In this document: one piece after another, positions 22,566 through 35,764 of the stretch | How positions within the stretch are numbered: position 1 is the first letter of the stretch | Layout of the letters: each line of letters starts with the position of its first letter | Source: Carex sylvatica | Lineage: Eukaryota > Streptophyta > Magnoliopsida > Poales > Cyperaceae | Assembly: GCA_964058845.1 (NCBI GenBank) | Contig: CAXKVR010000088.1 | Span: 202,167-266,166 of the forward strand | Direction of reading: 5' to 3' | Length of the DNA: 64,000 nucleotides | Program-made: the position numbers and the translations under genes | The notes under the pieces: model-generated | Seen by the model: the letters and a program-made list of their open reading frames with translations, nothing else | Told to the model about the DNA's origin: nothing | Databases searched by the model: none

Positions 22566-24160
22566 CTACTTATTTACATATATATGAATTCTCATTTAAA
22601 ATTTGCATATATAAATCTGCATAAAAGTTTATATATGCAATCGCATACCGTACATACGGTATGCAGTGGCTTTCCGCATATATAAACCGAATATTCAAGC
22701 ACTCTACGATTGTAAATGAATCGAAGTATTAAGTTTAGACTAATTCGATTGATTATTAGCTTTTTTGGTACCTATTTTTCTATTACTTTAGAGAAAAAAT
22801 ATATAACATTATAATTATTTTTTAGATGAAATTTAATAAGTTTATCAATATTTTGTTCCTACAATAAAATTTTAAAAATGAGATTTATATTTTATATCTC
22901 AAACTTAACATCTTATGTCGTATATTAATAGAATAAAATAATTAAATACCGAACTATTTCGAATTGAATGAATCGATTTGAGTTAAACTTAATGTTTCAT
23001 GACCAAAAAAAAAAAAACTAAGGCCTAATCAGTGATCCCTAGCAACTTCTCTATTGCATAATCTGTAGCATGTTACTATTTATAGTCACAAGATTCGCCA
23101 ATTATTCGCGAGTTAAATCTGAATAATTCATTTTTTTTGGTGATGTTAAACCGAACACCGAATTATTCGGTTAACCGAACTTTGACCGAATTAAACCTGA
23201 CTTATTCGCAAAAAATTTCCGAATTTTTTTTAGAACATTTTTTTTACTCTCTTGCAGAACTGAGATCTCTCATCCGAATAATTCTGAATTATTTCCGAAT
23301 TATACCCAAAATATATTTGAATCACGAATTTTTGACCTCACCGAACTAAATTCGAATAATTTATTTGTCACTATGGTTACTAACAATAATTAACCAATGT
23401 GATTACATTTTTGTAAGACTCGCTACACAGAGACAAGCACAAGAAGTGTCACCCTCTCCAGCCTTTTCTAGAGATGCCCAGACGGAGGGTGTCTCTGTTT
23501 GCGTTGACAAATTTCACACACAAATATCTGGTTTTAACATATACGACAAAACTTTTTTAATAATCTTGATTAAGACGTGACATGGCCACATGGGTTCGCT
23601 GCGGGATTTCTTATTGGTTAAACAAATGAGTCTTGAATTAATTTCATGTGGTGTTCACTTTGCGTAACCCAGTGTAACAGTGTTGATTCAATCCGAATCC
23701 TACCAGGTACCTGACTCAAGGAAATTACAAAAAAATTATAATTTGCTTGAGGCAGGTACGGTACCTGAGATCATCCGAATTCGTGTTGATTATCATACAT
23801 GTTTAAACGATTTGAAGCCAAGTTCACATTCACAAAAAATTATAATTACTAAACTACAAATTTTATGAGAAGATAAACTATATATATATTTTTTTTTAAA
23901 ATTTCAATATACATAATAAAAAAAAAGATTAAATCATAAAAATGACAAGCACCAAGATTGGTCTTGCTTAGTTGACCTTTTACTCCGCTTTTGATAATAT
24001 AATCTTTCGTTTGATAATATTAGTCACTAGTCCAGATTCCAGAAGGAAATATAAAATTTGTTACAGAGAATTTGATGAAAACATTGTTATTGTTATGTAT
24101 TTTACAAGAGAAAATTGAATCTTTTATTAAATTCCGGTGAAATTAATAGAAGGTGACGCA
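22566..24160. other. Intergenic, no gene seen
   Basis: AT-rich sequence with many CCGAATTATTCGG-like words near 23100-23350. A slightly more GC-rich spot at 23420-23520 has a short open frame but no recognisable domain. GGTACCTGA words near 23705-23770 form a small inverted repeat. Confidence 0.45.
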
Positions 24161-24165
24161 GTGAC

Positions 24166-25736
24166 CCGAAATTTTTATAAATGTCCAAATTTTTTAATAA
24201 ATTACGGAATCTACTCTCTTTTTTATCAAAATTTGATTTCTACCCAATCCGGTTAACTACTAATCGGAAAAATCAAATATTTCCGGGTTTCCATTCCCCG
24301 GACCACTTGAAAAGAACCGGTTAATGGTTAACCGGACCCTTGGTCCGGTTAACGGTGCACTGGAAAGAGGATGAATTTAACACTCGTGACCTTTGGCTTC
24401 TATTTTTGTTTTCGTTTTTTTGCGTCAGTGAGGTAGAAATAGAAAGGAGAGAGCGACAGCGGGGTGAAAAAAAGAAAGAAGAAGAGGTAGCACGAGAGGG
24501 AGGAAGGGAGAAAAGGAAAAAAAAAGTGAAGTGTTGGCAGAGAAGGAAAAGGAAGAGGAAGAGGCGCACACCAGGTTTTTTTTTTTTTTTTTACAGAATA
24601 TTGATTAGATTGTTTTGAATTATTTTGTTTAGATTATTTAGAATTATTTGCAATATTATTTAGATTGTTTAGAATTATTTGAAATATTGTTTAGATTGTT
24701 TAGAATTTATAATATTGTTTAGATTATTCGTTCAACAATTTAGAATAATTTAGATTATTTGTTTAGAATATTGTCCAAATAATTTTGATTATTTTGAAAT
24801 AGTTTAGATTAGTTTAAAAAATTTAAAAATGATTTAGAATATTTAGAAAATTTTAAAATGGTAGTCCGAATAATTTAGAAAGTTGCAAAATAGTGTAGAA
24901 TAATTTAGAAAAGTTCCAAAATAGTTTCAAAATAATGTAGAATAATTTAGGAAGTTCCAAAATAGTATAAAATAATTTAAAAATATGTAAAGTGGTGCCC
25001 GAATAATTTAGAAAGTTTCAAAGTAGTTTAGAATAATTTAAATTTTTTTTAAAATGATTTAGAGTAATTTGTAAAACATTAAAATGGTGAAAAATAATTT
25101 AGAAAGTTTCAAAATAGTGTAGAATAATTTAGAAAATTTTAAAATAGTGCCCGAATAATTTAGTAAAGTTCCAACACGGTATAGAATAATTTAGAAAATT
25201 TTAATATAGTGTTAAATAGTTTAGAAAATTGCAAATTGGTTCTGAATAGGTTTACAATAATTTAGATAATCTAAATTGATTTAAAAATAATTACAAAAAT
25301 GCAAAAGAGTTTACATTAGTTTAAAAATTTCAAAAACAATGAATTAACTTTGAATTAATTTTGTAGCATGGTAGACCGATTGAGATTTCCGCTATTCCGT
25401 TAACCGGATTATAATAATTGAGTCCGATTTCTGGTGCACTGTTAACCGGACCAAAACCCGGTTAACCAATAACCGGATTTATCCCATATTTTCGGTGGAC
25501 CGTTAGCCGGACCAAATCCGGTTAACCACTAACCGAAAAAATTAAATATTTCCAGTTAACCATTAACTGGTTCTTTTCAAGTGATCCGGGGAATAGAAAC
25601 CCAGAAATATTTAATTTTTTCAATTAGTGGTTAACCGGATTGGATAGAAATTGAATTTTGATAAAAAAAAAAAAGAGGGTAGATTCCGTAATTTATTAAT
25701 TTTTTTTAGACATTTATAAAAATTTCAGCACAGTGT
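24166..25736. mobile_element. Large non-autonomous foldback transposon, about 1.57 kb
   Basis: Terminal inverted repeats of roughly 190 bp enclose the element. The left reads GAAATTTTTATAAATGTCC, then AAATTACGGAATCTACTC and AATCCGGTTAAC; the right carries the inverse of the same words. Inside, 24370-24590 is purine-rich and looks like a promoter or leader. 24600-25330 is a degenerate array of ATTTAGAATAATTTAGAAA-like words. Several AACCGGTT-type palindromes lie inside the arms. The ends may be CAGTG/CACTG, which would suggest hAT or Mutator affinity, but I could not confirm a target duplication. Confidence 0.7.
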
Positions 25737-26870
25737 AGCACACCAGTCTCAAGCTAAGCTGTCATAGAATTGCAACTGTTAACACAAGATATATATATCA
25801 GTGTTGTAAAAAATGATCTTAATGGTCGATTAAACGGCGGCCAAACCATTACGAATACACTTAATGGACAACTATTTGTGAATGAAAATGATTAATTGGT
25901 CATTTTACTGTTTAATCGTCTGTTTATTTTCGTTTATTCTAATTTATTCCAGTGAATATTTATTTTCACATTGATTATTTTTTTTGTGATTGTGTGTGAT
26001 AATAAATTTTATAAATCATGTATTGTAGTTTTATTTGTGCTTGGACATAAATCTTATGTTTTTATATATGTTTTTTCTCCTTACTTTGAAATTGATTAAT
26101 TCTTTTGTTATTTATATACTATATTGTTTTTTTTACTTACTGATGTAATTTTTTTCAATTAGTACGATGTGTTCATTATGAAACTAAGTTGTTATCATAA
26201 ACTAAATTTAGTTATTTTATGGTGGAATGTTTCATTTCTTTCAAATAATATATTATTAGTATTTGAAAAAGCTTAATTCTTGAATTTTTTTTAAAATAAA
26301 TGTGTTACTTACGCATTTAAAGTGCTTATGCATTAAAAAAAACGCAGTGTCATTTAATTTTATAATAATAGAACTAAGTTAAATTAAGTTTATTTCATAA
26401 GTTTAATGAGTTAAATTAATTGTTTTTAATAAATTATGATATATATACATAAATTTAATAAAAAAATTAAATTGTCGGCATAATTCCGATTAATCGGCGG
26501 CATACTAATTAATCGCTTGGCAGTACTCTGTCCGTCCGACGACCGCATACTATTATTTACAACGCTGATATATATATATATATGTCATTTGGCTACGAAA
26601 TTATTATTTTTGGTATTGAAACATTCCATAGGCCAATTACATCAGATTCGTACTACATCAAATGTTGAATACAGGATTTGTATTACCCGTTCTATATATC
26701 CCAGTAATTAATAAATCATACAATGGTTTGCTGAAGTATGTGCTATCTTCAAAGTTAACCCTCTTCATTTCTACTACAGTGCATAGTTTTTAGACCAGTG
26801 ATAGCATCTGCTTGAAGTCTCCAGGCACTCCAGATCTCATCATACGACCTTCAATCATATAACAGCCATA
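25737..26870. other. Intergenic, no gene seen
   Basis: AT-rich. A 26-bp (TA)n-like spot lies near 26565. On the minus strand a short gene-like tail (GVPGDFKQMLSLV, then stop) can be read near 26790-26870, but no further exon supports it. Confidence 0.4.
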
Positions 26871-27068
26871 GGTGATTAGTATCTATAGAAATATTCATGA
26901 AGAGGTGATTAGTATCTATAGAAATATTCATGAAGAGGTGATTAGTATCTATAGAAATATTCATGAAGAGGTGATTAGTATCTATAGAAATATTCATGAA
27001 GAGGTGATTAGTATCTATAGAAATATTCATGAAGAGGTGATTAGTATCTATAGAAATATTCATGAAGA
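26871..27068. repeat. 33-bp minisatellite, six perfect tandem copies
   Basis: The unit starting GGTGATTAGTATCTATAGAA repeats six times with starts at 26871, 26904, 26937, 26970, 27003 and 27036. No differences between units were seen except in the last bases of the sixth. Because 33 is a multiple of three, both strands stay open; those frames are not evidence of genes. Confidence 0.97.
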
Positions 27069-29947
27069 TAGGTCATAGGTGCAACCGCATGCATTTTCAG
27101 ATTGGAGTATCACAGTGTTTCAAGCTTATATATATACTGGATATATCACCCATTAGGATAAAGATATAAAGCAAAGCATGCAGAGGATATATAATATTAA
27201 CTAAATACCTATTTGACAATTAATTAATTGCATATGACTATAGATATTACAATACAAGATGTGTTACTTATTATTCGGACAGAGCATGCATGTATATATC
27301 TCCTTTGATACAGTTTAAAAATTATTTGATCACTTTCAAATTACCAAGCTAATGGGTAATCAATTAATTAGTTCAATTGTATTAATTAATTTGATAGAAA
27401 AGATATAAACTCTAAATAGCATATGTATAATTTTATTTATTTAATAAGTCTTCCATTAATGACTATTAATTGCTAAGTAAAAGTTGTGTACTGGACCTAA
27501 TTAAAGACCGTATCTCATACTCATATTTATCTTGTATGACAAGGTCGCCTATACTAAAATATTCCCCATTAGCTTTAGAAAAGAAGTACGCATGTAAGTT
27601 GATTAATATTAAATTGTGTGTTTCGGTGGGTAGATAATTCAGAAATATTAATAATACTTTTCAAAAAGAAAGATAATCTAGAAATTAAAGAAGCCAGGTT
27701 GAATCTTCTTTTCTTTAAGTCTACTCATAATCGATTTAACTAAAACTTTTGGCTTAGTACTGCCTCTCAATTTTATAACTAACCAACCATATTTTTTTTA
27801 TATCATCTAAATCAAAGTATATTTCTAGAGAGAGCAATAATATTAACCACCTTCATACTTTAGCTTAGCTTCTTCTTATTGCTTTTGCTGTTGAAAAGTG
27901 TACCTTTTTAATATCAAATATTACAAAAATAATTAATGTATTGGGGAAAAATTGTAGAATACTCTATAGATAAACCTAGCTAATCGTCACACGGATATTA
28001 ATTTTTTGTACAGAAACAACCTTCAAAACACGTTATAGCACACATAAAAATGACCGAGTTTGTGTGCATTTATTTAAAATTTTAATATTAATTGTTTTTC
28101 TTAGACTAAATCTTAAAAGAAATACTTACCCCACACCAACCACATATTGAAAAAAAAAATTCAATATGCATCTTTTACATGAAATAATTTATCTTAGTGA
28201 ATTAAGATTTGTTTAAGGATGTATTAGGATGTCTAACACACTGAATGAGAAATTATATTTTAGTTCAATTGAGAACTTTTTCCTAATTAACCCGTTTGTT
28301 GGTCATTGTAATATCAAATTGGAATAAATTAATAATACCACAAATCATCTATCTCCTTCACAAGTTGTTGGGAAAATCTTTGGTCAAAATTCATATTTTT
28401 CTCTCTTGATGAAAGCAAATAAGAGCAAGCGACTGCCTACTTGTATTTCTAATTTATTTGAGAGGAATCTTCGTTTTTTATTGTTTGATTCAACTTTTTA
28501 CCTAATTTGTGTTGGGGTCTTAGAATTTTTTATAACCCATCTTGCCATATTTAATTTTTGTGTCCCTGTTTTTCTGGATTAGTTTGGAAAAAAATAATCA
28601 ATAGCACCTAATTGTAATTAATCACTATTCAATCGTAAATATTTCTGTTAGAAGATTAATTTTATTAAAGGTCACTCAATTAGTATTTGACTTATTAGTT
28701 AATTTGCATCGATAACTATATTAATTTAAAAAAAAAATGCATTCAATTATGCTTTTGATAGAAATATATTTTTTTATATAATTATTCTCTCAGTACAACC
28801 AAACAATTAATCCTGCATATATATCGCACAACATTCTTGTGTATTTTCACGAGTAAGATTTTCCGTATAATATTGATTTGTGAAACTCTTTATCCATTAA
28901 ATCTCATCTCGTACAATTTCATATATCTAAACATGTTCTAATGATTATAAGAAAGAAAAAAGGTATTATATTGAAGTTGTATTCTGATAATATTGACATA
29001 ATTTTTCATCGTATATAATCATATTAAAATTCAAACATAGATTGAATTCAAATTTTGATTAAAATCGCGCGAGTTGATATGCATTCTTAAGGAGTCGCAC
29101 TTAAAATAATTATATTTGAACATTAAAATAAGTTAATGCAAGAAACAGGAGCACAGAAGAAGATAGATACTTCTTGAATCCACATTTAATTTAATGCACA
29201 CTATTTGAGCACTTTCCTTCATGGAAACGGCTAATTTGGTGGACCCAAAAGTACGAATAAATAATTGAATTTAATATAATAATCAGATTAGTTATTGCAA
29301 AACCAAGATGCTTAGAGAGACTTCTTGAATACATGTAACGTTCTCACTATTGAGCTTAATTTCTTCATTTGAAAAATAATATTTGGGCACAATTTTATTA
29401 TTTCATATGCCAATTTTTTACCGTAATTTTTATTAATAACCTTAAAAAAAAACCTAGTTTTCAACAAAATTCCAGAAATAACATTACCACTGGATAAGCC
29501 AACAATAATTCAGAATAAAACCACTGGATAAACCGCTAGATTATCCAGCAGTTTTGGATTTTTTTTTCTATTTACAACAATTCCTTTTATTTTGTTTTTA
29601 TTGTTTAGATGTTTAAATTGTTTGAATATGTTATGTGAAGTTTTATTTTTTAATTGTTTGAATATTTGAATATGTTGGTAGTTTTAATCTAATTGTTAAT
29701 TAACAGAAATAAGACGTACAAGATTGAAGATCTCTATTGAATTGCCGACGATTCAATAGAGATAAGAAGAATTGAAACGTACCAAACAAGACATTAATTA
29801 AACACTAATAATAAATATCATAAATTAAACTCCTAAACATAAGTTTTAGTTGTCACTACAAATTAAAATTGGAACAGCATAAAAAATGACTCTTCAACAT
29901 TAGTGTCTCTTGAAAAAGATCTTCTAGCTGCTCCTGTTGGGAAAGGT
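27069..29947. other. Gene-free AT-rich interval
   Basis: About 2.9 kb of very AT-rich sequence with scattered TAATTAAT and ATATAT words. No exon-like segment, tandem array or paired terminal repeat was recognised on either strand. Confidence 0.5.
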
Positions 29948-30141
29948 ATTTTTGAGAAAAGGAGGACCCTCCTATTCTTCAATCCGAACCGTTTAAAATC
30001 GATCAAACGGCTTCAATTATATTTTTATTTTATATATATCAATATAATTTATTAAAACAAATCAGATGTAATTGAAGCCGTTTGATCGATTTTGAACGGT
30101 TCGGATTGGAGAATAGGAACATCCTCCTTTTCTCAAAAAAA
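29948..30141. mobile_element. Foldback MITE, GAGAAAAGGAG family
   Basis: The left arm (TTTTTGAGAAAAGGAGGACC, then AATCCGAACCGTTTAAAATC) is mirrored by the right (GATTTTGAACGGTTCGGATT, then CATCCTCCTTTTCTCAAAAA). It is about 194 bp with arms of about 85 bp. A diverged second copy lies at 41709-41930. Confidence 0.8.
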
Positions 30142-31560
30142 GGAGCAGAGTTCATTCCCCAAACTGCTGGATTATTAAGTCATAAGGTTACTTTTGAAAT
30201 TTTTTTGAAAATCAGGTTATTTTTTATCTATTTATTTTGGAGGTTTTTAATAAAAAAATTCGGAAACTTTTATGTACAAATTAAGTTGAGAGATTTCTGA
30301 AAAAAAGTCAAAAACTAACAATTTTCAACAAGTTTTCCCAATATTAAAGAATCATGTTTAATTAAGTAGCTAAAATATATTTTCTTCATGTAAAAGTTGT
30401 AGGTTTGAAATTTAATATTGAATATTGAGATGAAAGTCTTAAATCCTCATCCCATGTTAATAAAAATTCAAAAATATTTTTCCTAGATAATTTATTTTAT
30501 TGAAACAGTTTACTTTTAAAACTCAAGCCTATTAAAACAACTTTTAGATATTTTGTAACATCTCAAGCATGCATAAAAATAATAATTTTCCAAAGAGTTA
30601 CTATTAAGTATGAAAAATATTATACGTACATGTTGTATGCTCATTTAATACACTTTTCCTCCTCACTTCTTTATAAAATGAATAATAGATCTAGTTTAGT
30701 TTTTTTTTTTAAATGGATATAAAAGTGCTTAGGAGAGTTTCCGCCTGCCTTTTATTTTGTTTTAAGATTTTTTTGCCCCCATTTTTCAGCCTTAAGAGAC
30801 GTTTTGAGTTCTTTGCCATACACAAATTTTTTTCTTTATATTGAAAACAGCGGTGTTCAAATGGTCAGCTGGTTCAAACTAAATTAAAATAGTCAAATTA
30901 AATGTTTATTCAATTTTCAAAAATCTTTTGAACCCACCAAATTCAACTTGTCAACAGAGTAAAAACTGAAGTAAATATCAATTTTGTTTGATTGAACTGA
31001 AATAAGAGAGAGATTTAATTTCAACAGATCAAAATTCAATACATATACAAATACATTTAATAATCATAGAAATAAATATCAAAATATATATCAGTTGAAC
31101 CGAAACAAAAGAAATTTCACCAAATCAAATGAAAAATCAAAGTAATTTAAGTAATTCAAATATTTAACCAAACCGAAACCTTTAATCCAAAATTTGTCGT
31201 ATCAGTTGAAAATCAAATGAACCAGATCCAATAAATGCTTCTTATTGAAAATGTTAAATCTTCTCAATTATATATTTTGAATTACCAAACAAAAAAAGAA
31301 ATGTGTTAATTACATGCCCTTATTTCATCCAGTGCAATATGGGGGTGCAAGTTGGGGATTTCATAACAAAGGAATCTCTGGTTTCTCTCTAACGAGCAAC
31401 GACCAAATCTTCTCTGTTTGGACCTTTCTGAACTTTCGTGAGCTTCATTTGTACACATTTCTATTTCATACAAAAGAAAACCCAAAATCTGAAATAAATT
31501 CTACCACCATCTCTTGCACCTGTTTAAATTAAATTAAGCTGTTTAACCTAATTTGTTTCT
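30142..31560. other. Intergenic and upstream region of the RING gene
   Basis: AT-rich, no gene seen. The last 300 bp are presumably the promoter of the RING-H2 gene. TATA-like runs (CTATATAT at about 31563 and CATATATAAC at about 31574) lie 60-80 bp before its start codon. Confidence 0.4.
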
Positions 31561-31639
31561 AACTATATATTTCCATATATAACCCTTCAGCCCTTCATTG
31601 ATACTTCAGCTCTTTAAACCACCCCCCCCCTCTTAAAAG

Positions 31640-34036
31640 ATGTTTGCAGTAGTTGGAAGAGTTATATTTGCAGTGCTCACTTGTGGCATAGCTCTGGGTA
31701 AGTTTGTATTTTACATTGCTGCAATTATGTTTATATATTATATATCAAGCTATGAAGAATTTTCTGTATGGTACATGCAAATGTGAACCTTTTGTTAATC
31801 CAACCATCATGCAGTACGTACTGCAGGGAATTTACAAATCTCTTGAACAATTCATTAGAGGAAAAATGCTTCTGCAATCAGAGACATCACAGACTGATTT
31901 ATAAGATATATAATACATGCATATATAGGATGAGATAAAGAATTTTCTTGTTTCGATAAATGCCGGATGTTGCTAGTAAACAATTATAAATCATCATTGT
32001 ATTCTACATTGTATCTGGTGCATTTCTTTGCATTTACAGAAATTAGAGGGTTATTCTGCAAAATATCAAACTTTCTCAATGTCAACTTATCTAAACGTGT
32101 TTGAATGTTGTTGTTGTTGTATTTTTTTTTCCAATTTATATTATTTTTAACTATTATAAGTTGATATTTTATGTACAAAGAATTAGTCTTGGAAGAACTA
32201 TCAAATTTTCCTTTCTCATTTTCCTTTTTTCTGGTCTTTGTTTTCTTGTTCCATGCAGTTGGCTCAGTTGTAGGAATTGTCCTTGGTTTTCTAATGGGTT
32301 TGGCCACGGAGTGCGGGATCTTTCGTGGCGCTGCTATCGGGGCTATCACAGGTGCTGTTTTCTGCATTGAAGCCGTTGAATCATCTATCAACATATGGAA
32401 CTCTGGTGAATCAGCTAAAGATAGCTTAATTTATGTGGTAAACTTTATAGACTTCACAGCATTCATTTGCTCATCATTTTAGCATAATTTGGCACAAGAC
32501 AAAATCTATCGAGTGAGGCTATGGTATTATGCATAGCGCATATTGGTTCGTACTATGGATCAATATCTTCGTTTTAAAAGTCCAAACAGTCAATCTGGAC
32601 TGTTCAACATGATCTCCATATGAAAATGTACTAGTTGACTAAATTTTACATTTTTTAGAATTTTTTTACTATTTTTAGATAGGTGGAAAATCACTACTTT
32701 TAATTGGTCTAGAATTTTTAGATCAACTGATTTTCTACCTATCTTAAAAAAAGTACAAATTTTCTAAGAAATATATAATTTGGTCTACAAGTACATTTTT
32801 ATATGAAGATCACGTTGAACGCTTAAGATCGACTGTTTGGACTTTCAAAATAGAGATATTGATCCACTGTACGGACCAATATACATTATGCATAGTACCA
32901 TAGCCTCACTCAAATCTATATATTTTTTAAGCACAACTAATTAAGGATTTCAGGGATGATTAATTTGATGATGACAAAACAAATGAATTTTCATTCAGAT
33001 GGATATAATATCAAGCCTGTTGAATGGTAGAATAGTATGGGAAAAGGTGTATCCTGCTGTACAAAATGCTGTGATGAGTCAGGTAAAATGTCATCTCTAT
33101 TCTTTCTTATATCAGCATGAAAATTAAAACTGACCATCTGAATTGATAGCTTACTGGTAAAAGATTTAGACATGGAGGCCTCTATTCCCTGTATTTGGGA
33201 AACTTGCAATAGGTCAAGATCTCTTCATTTAATACCAGAATAGTACATGTATTGCAAACCAATAAAAAAAAAAACCCTCTCTGAGAAAACAAGGTTTCTA
33301 TTGTTGGTTTTAAAATTGACAGCATTGAATTAATGTTATAATTGAAACAGTGCCTTACGAATCTAATACAAGCCAGAATCTTCTTTAAATTACAGATGAG
33401 TGTGATCATATCTCCCTTTGGAGAGATTACAGACCCGTTTGAAACTGGGGGCACTAAAGGCATTTCCAGGAATGCCCTGGATAATATCCCAAAGGAAAAA
33501 ATTACCACAGTAAATTTCACCGATGCGGCGGGTAATAATTCCTGTTCTGTTTGCCTTCAGGTAAAATCATTCTGTTCTATTATTGATATAGATTATTGAT
33601 ATAAATTATTTCCTTACCTCCCACATGTTATAATTGCTAAACATAACCAAGAATTTGGTAAAACCATGGTTTAAAAAAGCCTAGCATCTTTTTCTGATTG
33701 GGCTAGAAAAGAAAAGCCATGGTTTTAGAGCCCAAAGTAAATTCTAGGCTTTGTTTTAGAAAAATCAGTCCAACTGGATTTTTCTCTGACTTCAGCTGGC
33801 ATGTAGTGCGACTGTGCGAATTCATATCATATAAGGCTTGAGAAATATAGATATTCCCCTTGCTTATCAAGCAACTTCATTTATTAATTTATAATTTATT
33901 TTATTTTTTGAAGGATTTTCGAGTCAAACAAATGGTACGGATACTGCCAAGTTGCCAGCACACATTTCACATGCAATGTATCGATGGTTGGTTAATTGAA
34001 CATGGATCCTGTCCCCTATGCCGCAGAGACATTTAG
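31640..34036 (+). CDS. RING-H2 E3 ubiquitin ligase, NEP1-interacting/ATL type
   Basis: Five coding exons with GT-AG borders and consistent phase: 31640-31697, 32259-32437, 32999-33082, 33396-33560, 33914-34036. They encode 202 aa. The N-terminal half is hydrophobic and glycine-rich (about 1-65, including GAAIGAITGAVFCIEAVESS), as in NEP1-interacting proteins, and should anchor the protein in a membrane. A GLD-like motif GISRNALDNIP lies at 129-139. The C-terminal RING-H2 is complete: Cys157, Cys160, Cys176, His178, His181, Cys184, Cys195 and Cys198, with the Trp188 that E2 enzymes usually contact. It is predicted to ubiquitinate unknown targets at a membrane. Similarity to Arabidopsis NIP1/NIP2 is from memory. 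A MITE sits in the second intron. Confidence 0.93.
32511..32911. mobile_element. Mutator-like foldback MITE in intron 2 of the RING gene
   Basis: Terminal inverted repeats GAGTGAGGCTATGG and CCATAGCCTCACTC enclose 401 bp that fold back over most of their length. Flanks are AAATCTATC (32502-32510) and AAATCTATA (32912-32920), a 9-bp TSD with one mismatch, as expected for Mutator-like elements. It begins 73 bp after the exon 2 donor and ends 87 bp before exon 3. Confidence 0.88.
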
Positions 34037-34439
34037 GCCTTTAATTTGTTGAAACCTATACAGGAGCAGTTTAATCTTTCAAAATTTGTAGATAGCATTA
34101 TTCCAAATTCTATTTCCTGATACTTTTTGTGTTTAGGTGCTTCAAAATCCCAATATTATGTACTGTGTAAACCATAAATTAAGTTTCAGATATAGGGTTC
34201 CCCTGGTTTTACTGGTTTTACTGGTTTTTCTAGACAAGGATGAATGAGTTCTAGTCCAAACTTTTCTAATTATTAATTTTTATTGACATTCTATTTAATT
34301 AATTATTTACTTAGGTAAATGACTTTGCACGATGGGAATAAGTATATTTATCATATTTCAATATTTTCTAGATCCTTAAGCAATGGTGGTATAATAAATC
34401 TCAAGTAGATATATCATATATTTATTCATAACAGTTTGT

Positions 34440-35060
34440 CGGAATAAATTTACAGCATAATATGCAATTTAGTTTATTTTTTATGCATGATACATCAAGT
34501 ATTATGCATAAACTTCTGATATAATGAATTTAGAATGCATAGCATTATGCTAAAATACATTTACAATGTATTGTGGGTGTATGTTGATGTTTTTAATTAA
34601 TTTAGGCATCACTTGTGATCATAAAATTGCCAAACCTGACGAATAAAATCCAATTTATATATTTTACACTTGCATAATTTTATCCATGCTAAATCAAATA
34701 TATGCAACAAAAATTATGCATAAAATCTCGTCAGAATGTATTTACAGTAACTTGTATTTTCTTATCATAAGATCACAAAACACGATAGATGAACTCTGAA
34801 TTATGAATTTTACATGTATATAAGTTTATTTGTGCTATATCAAACATATACAATAAATACTATGAATAAAATTTGTCATATTGCATTTACATTGCGTTGG
34901 TGTGTATCTGTTAATATTCTTAATCAATTTAGGCATCATTTATGATCATAAAATTATCAAAATTGAGAGATCAACTTAAATTGTTTCTTTTATGCGTGCA
35001 TAACACAAAATTAAACAGATACAACAAATATTATGCATAAAAAAAATTATCTGATGATCC
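34440..35060. repeat. Degenerate tandem repeat of about 170-190 bp
   Basis: Four diverged units share the words AAATATTATGCATAAA, TTAGGCATCA and ATGATCATAAAATTATCAAA in the same order. Unit anchors are near 34500, 34705, 34860 and 35030. It is non-coding, between the RING gene and the 3' end of the Gag1-like gene. Confidence 0.55.
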
Positions 35061-35764
35061 TTCAATTTTCTTTGAACTTTTTATGTTTGTATTGCTGCTT
35101 GCAGCACTCATAAGTCATAATTGAGTTATACAGCTAAATCCATGAAAAGTTTCTTAGCCATCATTATAGGCTCCTAATACATATTGGTACCTTTATTATC
35201 TTATAATTTGTGTCTACTTCGTCATTTGCTATATACATAGAAGATACACAAATTATCACCTAATTTCAAACCCCTTTTTTTTTTTTAATCCACCTAATTT
35301 CAAACTTGACTGAGTAGATTGCGCACATGGCACTATAGGATTGGTCGACAAATCCAAAACGAAAATTTTCAGAACAAGCCAAATAATTTCCCAAAATCTT
35401 AGTTCTATTATAGTAGCAGTAAAACATGCTAAAAAATGAGCATTTACAAGTACAGAGTACTTTTTATAACAAATAGCACACACAAATGTTATATAATCTG
35501 CATATTTGTAATTTAATATTAATGCTTGAATATTCTGGATAAATAATAGCTTAGTTAACCAACATAGGTAAGATGGATCCAGATTTAAGTTACAACAACC
35601 TTGCTTTGTTTGAAGCAAGAAGGCACACCCACCAGTCAAGAATTTTCTGAAAACTACCTCACAGACTGTTAAAATTAGAGAAACCCCTTATCTAAAAGTT
35701 CAATCGTTAGCTTCAATGAAAGGATCTGATTGAATAAATATTTGAATCGGTAGAGCCTATTAGC

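Noticed and set aside
26790..26870. Minus-strand peptide GVPGDFKQMLSLV before a stop
   Set aside because: It looks gene-like, but no neighbouring exon, acceptor or family match could be supported.
26871..27068. CRISPR-like array
   Set aside because: The repeats are directly adjacent with no spacers, in eukaryotic DNA; this is a minisatellite.
35256..35639. 127-codon minus-strand frame
   Set aside because: It lies directly after the Gag1-like stop codon on the same strand and reads as 3'UTR; no domain seen.
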